Positions 56,201 to 62,200 of a DNA stretch of 64,000 nucleotides are shown here, in pieces (position 1 is the stretch's first letter; each line of letters begins with the position of its first letter). The position numbers and the translations under genes were made by a program. The stretch is taken from assembly GCF_050271975.1 (NCBI RefSeq), contig NZ_CP189850.1:1116001-1180000 (forward strand). The letters are read 5' to 3'. The stretch comes from Litorimonas sp947503715. GTDB taxonomy: Bacteria; Pseudomonadota; Alphaproteobacteria; Caulobacterales; Maricaulaceae. The notes beneath the pieces were generated by a model. The model searched no databases. It was not told the DNA's origin and saw only the letters and a list, made by a program, of their open reading frames with translations.

Positions 56201-59200
56201 TGACGAAACCGTGGATGCTGTGCAAACGCCGTCACTTGAAACTGTCAAAACGGCCACAGATGTGAATTTCGAACTGCCCGGTGACATCACGACCTATGAA
56301 TATGTCGTCACGAATACGGGTAATGTCACGATTACCGACCCCATCACAGTGACAGACAACCTGATCGCGACCGTAAACTGTCCGGCTCTGCCGACAGGTG
56401 GTTTGGCCCCGAATGCCAGCCTGACCTGTACCGCAACCTATGAAGCGACACAGGCCGATTTGGATGCAGGACAGGTGACGAACTTGGCCTCTGCCACGGA
56501 CGGTACAACGACCTCGACGCAAACGTCCGAGACAATTCCGGCGGATCAATCTCCGGCTCTGTCCATCGTGAAAACACCGCTCTTCAGTGATTTCACAATG
56601 GCGGGCGATGTTGTTGAGTACCAATTCGACGTCACGAATGAGGGCAACGTAACCCTGACGGGTGGCGTAGATGTGATTGATGATAAGATCGGCACAATTT
56701 CTTGCGTCACCGGAAATCTCACACCCGGCGCAACGCAAACCTGCACGGCCAGCTATACGATCACCCAAGCGGATATTGATGCGGGTGAGGTGATGAACCA
56801 AGCCTTTGCACAGAACGGAACACTGGTCTCTGCACCCGTCGATGTCACTGTGACGGGGACCCGTACGCCGTCCCTCGGTTTCGTGAAACGCGCCACAACC
56901 GCGGAATTCGTCAATGCGGGCGATGTCATTAATTACGAATTTGACGTTGAAAATACGGGCAATGTCACCCTGACATCTGTTTCCGTCTCTGATGACATTA
57001 TTGCCAATGTAGTTTGTCCTCTGACGGAACTTGCCCCTGCGCAGACCATGGTTTGTACGGCCAGCTATACCGTGACACAGGCCGATGTGGATGCGGGCGA
57101 GGTCGTTAATAATGCCTCTGTCGCGGGGACACCTCCGGGTGGCGGCACACCGACGGAAACGCCGGGCACGACCACAGTTGGAAGTGATGCGCAGCCAAGT
57201 CTGACATTTGACAAACGTGCGGTTTCCACCGCGTTTGATATGGTGGGCGACATTCTCAGCTATGAATTCGATGTTGAAAATACGGGCTCTGTTACGCTCT
57301 CTAATATCGTCATTGAAGATGATCTGATTGCGTCTGTCATCTGTCCTCTGACGACACTCGCACCGGCGCAAAGCATGGTCTGTTCCGCGACATATGAGGT
57401 GACGCAAGCGGATGTGGACGCGGGTGAAGTCATCAATAATGCGTCGGCCAAATCCGATCTGCCAAATGGCGATCCGCTGCCGGAAGTTCCCGATACGGTC
57501 ACAATTTCAGGCGATCAAACGCCTAGTCTCTCCGTCGTCAAAAACGCACTCACAAACAGCTTTGACGCTGTGGGCGATATTGTCGACTTTGAAGTCATCG
57601 TCACAAATACGGGCAATGTTTCGGTCTCCGGCATCGTCGTGGACGATCCCCTGATCCCAAGCCTCTCCTGCTCGTCCGCAGCTCTGGCACCGACCGCAAG
57701 TTTCACCTGTACCGGGTCCTATACAGTCACGCAGGCCGATATTGATAACGGTTCTCTGACAAACACCGTTTCCGTCTCCGGCACACCCGCTGGCGGCACA
57801 TTGTCTCCTGTTGGGACAACTGAAACTGTCGATGCAGATCTCGTGCCAGGTTTGACCGTTGTGAAGACGGCGCAAACCTCTGATTTCACACGGGTTGGCG
57901 ATACAATTAATTACGATTATCTTGTCACAAATTCCGGTAACACGACCTTGACTGATCCGATTTCAATTACGGATGACAAGATCGCGTCTGTCTCATGCCC
58001 GGTCATTCCGGCAGGTGGATTGGCGCCAACGGAAAGTCTGACTTGTTCCGCGACTTATGTTGTGACGCAGGCCGATTTGGATGCGGGGCAGGTGACGAAC
58101 CTCGCCACGGCAACAGACGGTATCAACACATCGCCGGAAGTGTCCGAGACGGTGGGCGGCGTACAAACCCCGTCCCTCGCCATGACGAAGACGGCCTCTC
58201 CGCAGACTTATGCGGCGGTCGGCGATATGGTGACTTACAGCTACGTCATCACGAATACGGGTAATGTGACCGTCACAGACGCCCTCTCCGTTTCCGATGA
58301 TCGCATCGCCTCTGTCGCCTGTCCGGCTCTGCCAGCTGGTGGATTGGTTCCGGGCGCGAGCCTGACTTGTACGGGTACAGACACCGTGTCCCAAGAGGAC
58401 ATTGATAATGGATCCGTGACGAACCGGGCGACAGGTACCGATGGCACGACAACGACGGATCCGGTTGACGAAACCGTATCCGCCGATCTCCAGCCTGCAC
58501 TCGCGATTGAAAAGTCTGCGCGTAGTACATCCTTCACGACTGTCGGTGAAATTGTCGATTATGATTATCTCGTCACGAATACGGGTAATGTTACCATTAC
58601 CGAGCCGATCACGGTGTCTGATGACAAGATCGCGTCCGTTTCCTGTCCGGCGCTGCCGGGCGGTCGCTTGGCCCCGAATGCGTCGCTGACCTGTTCCGCG
58701 CAGTATGAAGTCACGCAAGCTGACATCGACGCTGGCGAAGTCACTAATGTGGCGTCCGCCCGCACGGGAACAACAGTTTCCTCAACAGATGACGTCACAG
58801 TCCCGGCAACGCAGACGCCTGCGCTATCAGTTGTGAAATCCGCGCTGGAGACCAGTTTCTCCGCACCAGGTGATGTGCTGTCCTATGAATATCGCGTCCG
58901 CAATACGGGTAATGTCACATTGACGGGGAATATCTCCGTTGCGGATGACAAGATTGAAAACGTCATCTGTCCGGCCCTGCCCATGGCAGGTTTGCAGCCG
59001 AACGAGGAGATCGTCTGTACGGCGACTTATCTTGTGACACAGGCCGATTTGGATGCGGGTGAGGTGACGAATATCGCCTCCGCGTCTAATGGTGGAACGA
59101 CATCGCCAACGGATAGCGCGACGGTGGAAGCTGACGACATGCCAGCCCTTTCCATCCGCAAATCTTCCGATCTCTCCACGTTTAACACACCTGGGCAGAT

Positions 59201-62200
59201 CATCACTTACACCTTTGACGTCACCAATACGGGTAACGTGACACTGACTGATCCGGTCACCGTCTCAGATAACCGCATTCCCGATGTCACTTGTCCGGCG
59301 CTGCCGGCGGGTGGATTGGTTCCGGGCGCATCCATTACCTGTACGGGTACGGACGAAGTCGAACAGGCCGATATTGATGTAGGCGTGGTTGAGAACACGG
59401 CGTCAGCCGCCAGCGGTGATACAGAGTCGGACGAAACAACGCGTCGTGTCTTTGCGACCCGCACGGCTGAACTCGTGATTGAGAAAACGGCAACGAATAT
59501 CGACTTCACCCTGCCGGGCGATATCGTGACCTATGAATATGTCGTCACCAACTCGGGTAACACAACGATTACAGATCCGATTACGGTTAGTGACAATCGC
59601 ATCCCGAATGTTGTTTGTCCGGCTCTTCCAACGGACGGTCTGGCGCCGGATGCGAGCCTGACTTGTACCGCCGATTATGTCGTCACACAGGACAATCTCG
59701 ACATTGGCGTGGTCGTCAATATCGCGACGGCGACGGACGGCACAACGACCTCTGCGCCGGATAGTGAGACGATTCCGGCCAATGCCAATCCTGCGCTAGA
59801 AATCCGTAAGTCCTCGGATGAACTGCCATTCTCGGCGGCGGGCGATATCCTGACTTATTCTTTCGAGATTGAGAACTCAGGTAACGTGACTCTCACGGGC
59901 AATATCTCCGTCACGGATAACCGGATCGGCACCTTTGTCTGTTATACAGGCAACTTCATTCCGGGGCAGATTGAAACCTGTACAGCGGATTACGAAGTCA
60001 CGCAGGCCGATATGGACCGCGGCTCCGTCACCAATGACGCGTTCGCGACACATCCACGGACGAATAGCCCGACAGATTTCGTGACAATTCCGGCCGATCA
60101 GCAGCCTGAAATCGGTTTGGTCAAAGACGCCGTCACGACAGAATTTACAAATGTCGGCGACACGCTGGACTATACTTATACCGTCACCAACCTTGGTAAC
60201 GTAACGATCATGTTCCCGGTTTCCATCTCGGATGACCGCATTCCGGATGTGACCTGTGATGCATTGCCCGCGGGCGGCCTCGCTCCCGGTGGCACATTGA
60301 TCTGTCGCGGTACGGATACAGTCTCCCAAGAGGATATTGATGCGGGCTTTGTTACCAACACGGCGACAGCCACGGACGGCACAACGACATCGACGCCGCA
60401 GACTGAAACGATTGGCGGTGTACAAGCCCCTGAACTGACGATTGAGAAACTCGCACAAAATAGCGACTTCACAGCCGTGGGCGATACGCTCGACTATAAT
60501 TATGTCGTCACGAATACGGGTAACATCACATTGACGGACCCCGTCACAATTACGGATGACCGCATTGATACCGTCACCTGTCCAGCCCTGCCCATTGGTG
60601 GATTGCAGCCGGGCGCGACATTGCTCTGTACGGCCACAGATACAGTCACGCAGGCCGATCTGGATGCGGGCTTTGTGACCAACACGGCTTCTGCGCGCTC
60701 AGGCGCCACGCAGTCTGATGAAGACGACGCGACCGTGACCGGCACACAAACGCCAGAACTGTCCCTCGAGAAAACTGCCACATCCGGAGATTTCTCGGCG
60801 GCGGGTGATATTGTCAGCTATGATTATGTTGTGACCAATACGGGTAATGTGACGGTCACTGCGCCCATCACCGTGTCCGATGATAAAATCGCCTCCGTTA
60901 CCTGTCCGGCCCTACCGGCCGGTGGCCTTGCGCCAACGCAGACCCTGACCTGTTCGGCTGATTACGAAATCACACAGGCCGATGTGGATGCAGGTTTTGT
61001 CACGAACCTCGCGACAGCGACTGATGGCGAGACTAGCTCGGAAGAAGTGTCCGAGACGGCAGAGGCTGCACAAGCCCCGTCACTCACACTTGTGAAAACC
61101 GCGCTGACGACTGAATTCGCAGCGGCGGGCGACACGTTGGATTACGAATATCTCGTGACCAATTCGGGTAATACGACAATCACACAAGCCATCACCATTA
61201 GGGATGACCGGATTGCTGCGATCACATGCCCGGCGCTGCCAGCGGGTGGATTGCTGCCAAATGCGTCCATCACCTGTACGGCAACGGATACGTTGGATCA
61301 GGCCGATATTGATGCAGGAACAGTAACAAATGTCGCGACTGCGACGGATGGAACGACATCTTCGAATGAAGAGACCGAGACTGTTTCCGGCAACATTACG
61401 TCTGCCTTTACTATTGATAAGGTCGCGCAGACCAATGACTTCTCGATGGTCGGCGACGTGCTGTCCTACGACTTCATCATCCGCAATACGGGTAACGTTA
61501 CGCTGACCGATGCCTTCACAGTGTCCGATGACAAGATCGGTGAAATTAATTGTCCGACAAATCCGGGCCTAGTCCCGAATGCGACGCTGACCTGTTCGGC
61601 AGATTATGAAGTCACACAAGCCGATCTAGATGCGGGTCAAGTTACCAATATCGCGACGGCGAGTTCCGGCGGTGAAACGTCTGAGCCTGATGTTGTGACC
61701 ATTACGGGCACACAGACACCGGAACTGACGATTGAAAAGTCTACAGAGACGGCGAGCCTGACAGCTGCCGGTCAGTTTGTGACCTATAATTATCTCGTCA
61801 CAAATACGGGTAACACATCCATCACGACACCGATTACGGTAACTGATGATAAGATCGCGGATGTCATCTGTCCGGCGCTGCCAGCTGATGGTTTGGCACC
61901 GCAAGGCACACTGACTTGTTCTGCGGATTACACAGTTACGCAAGCTGATCTCGATGCGGGTCAAGTCACCAATATCGCGACTGCGTCAGATGGTGAAACA
62001 ACCTCTGCACCTGATACAGTCACAGTTGAGACCGAGGCTGAGGAAAGCCTGCTCATCGTCAAACGCGCGACAACCGAAGGGTTCTCCGCCGTCGGTGACA
62101 TCGTGTCTTACGAATATGACGTGACGAATACGGGTAACCTGACACTCACAACGCCTGTCACCGTTTCTGATGACAAGATCGCGGATGTGACCTGTCCGGC

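Noticed and set aside
56232..57407. Long minus-strand frame (391 codons) opposite the giant gene, and similar ones such as 51243-52262, 57993-58718 and 59877-60458
   Set aside because: They are rich in Arg, Cys and His and recur with the repeat period, as expected for the antisense of conserved repeat codons. No start signals or domains support them.
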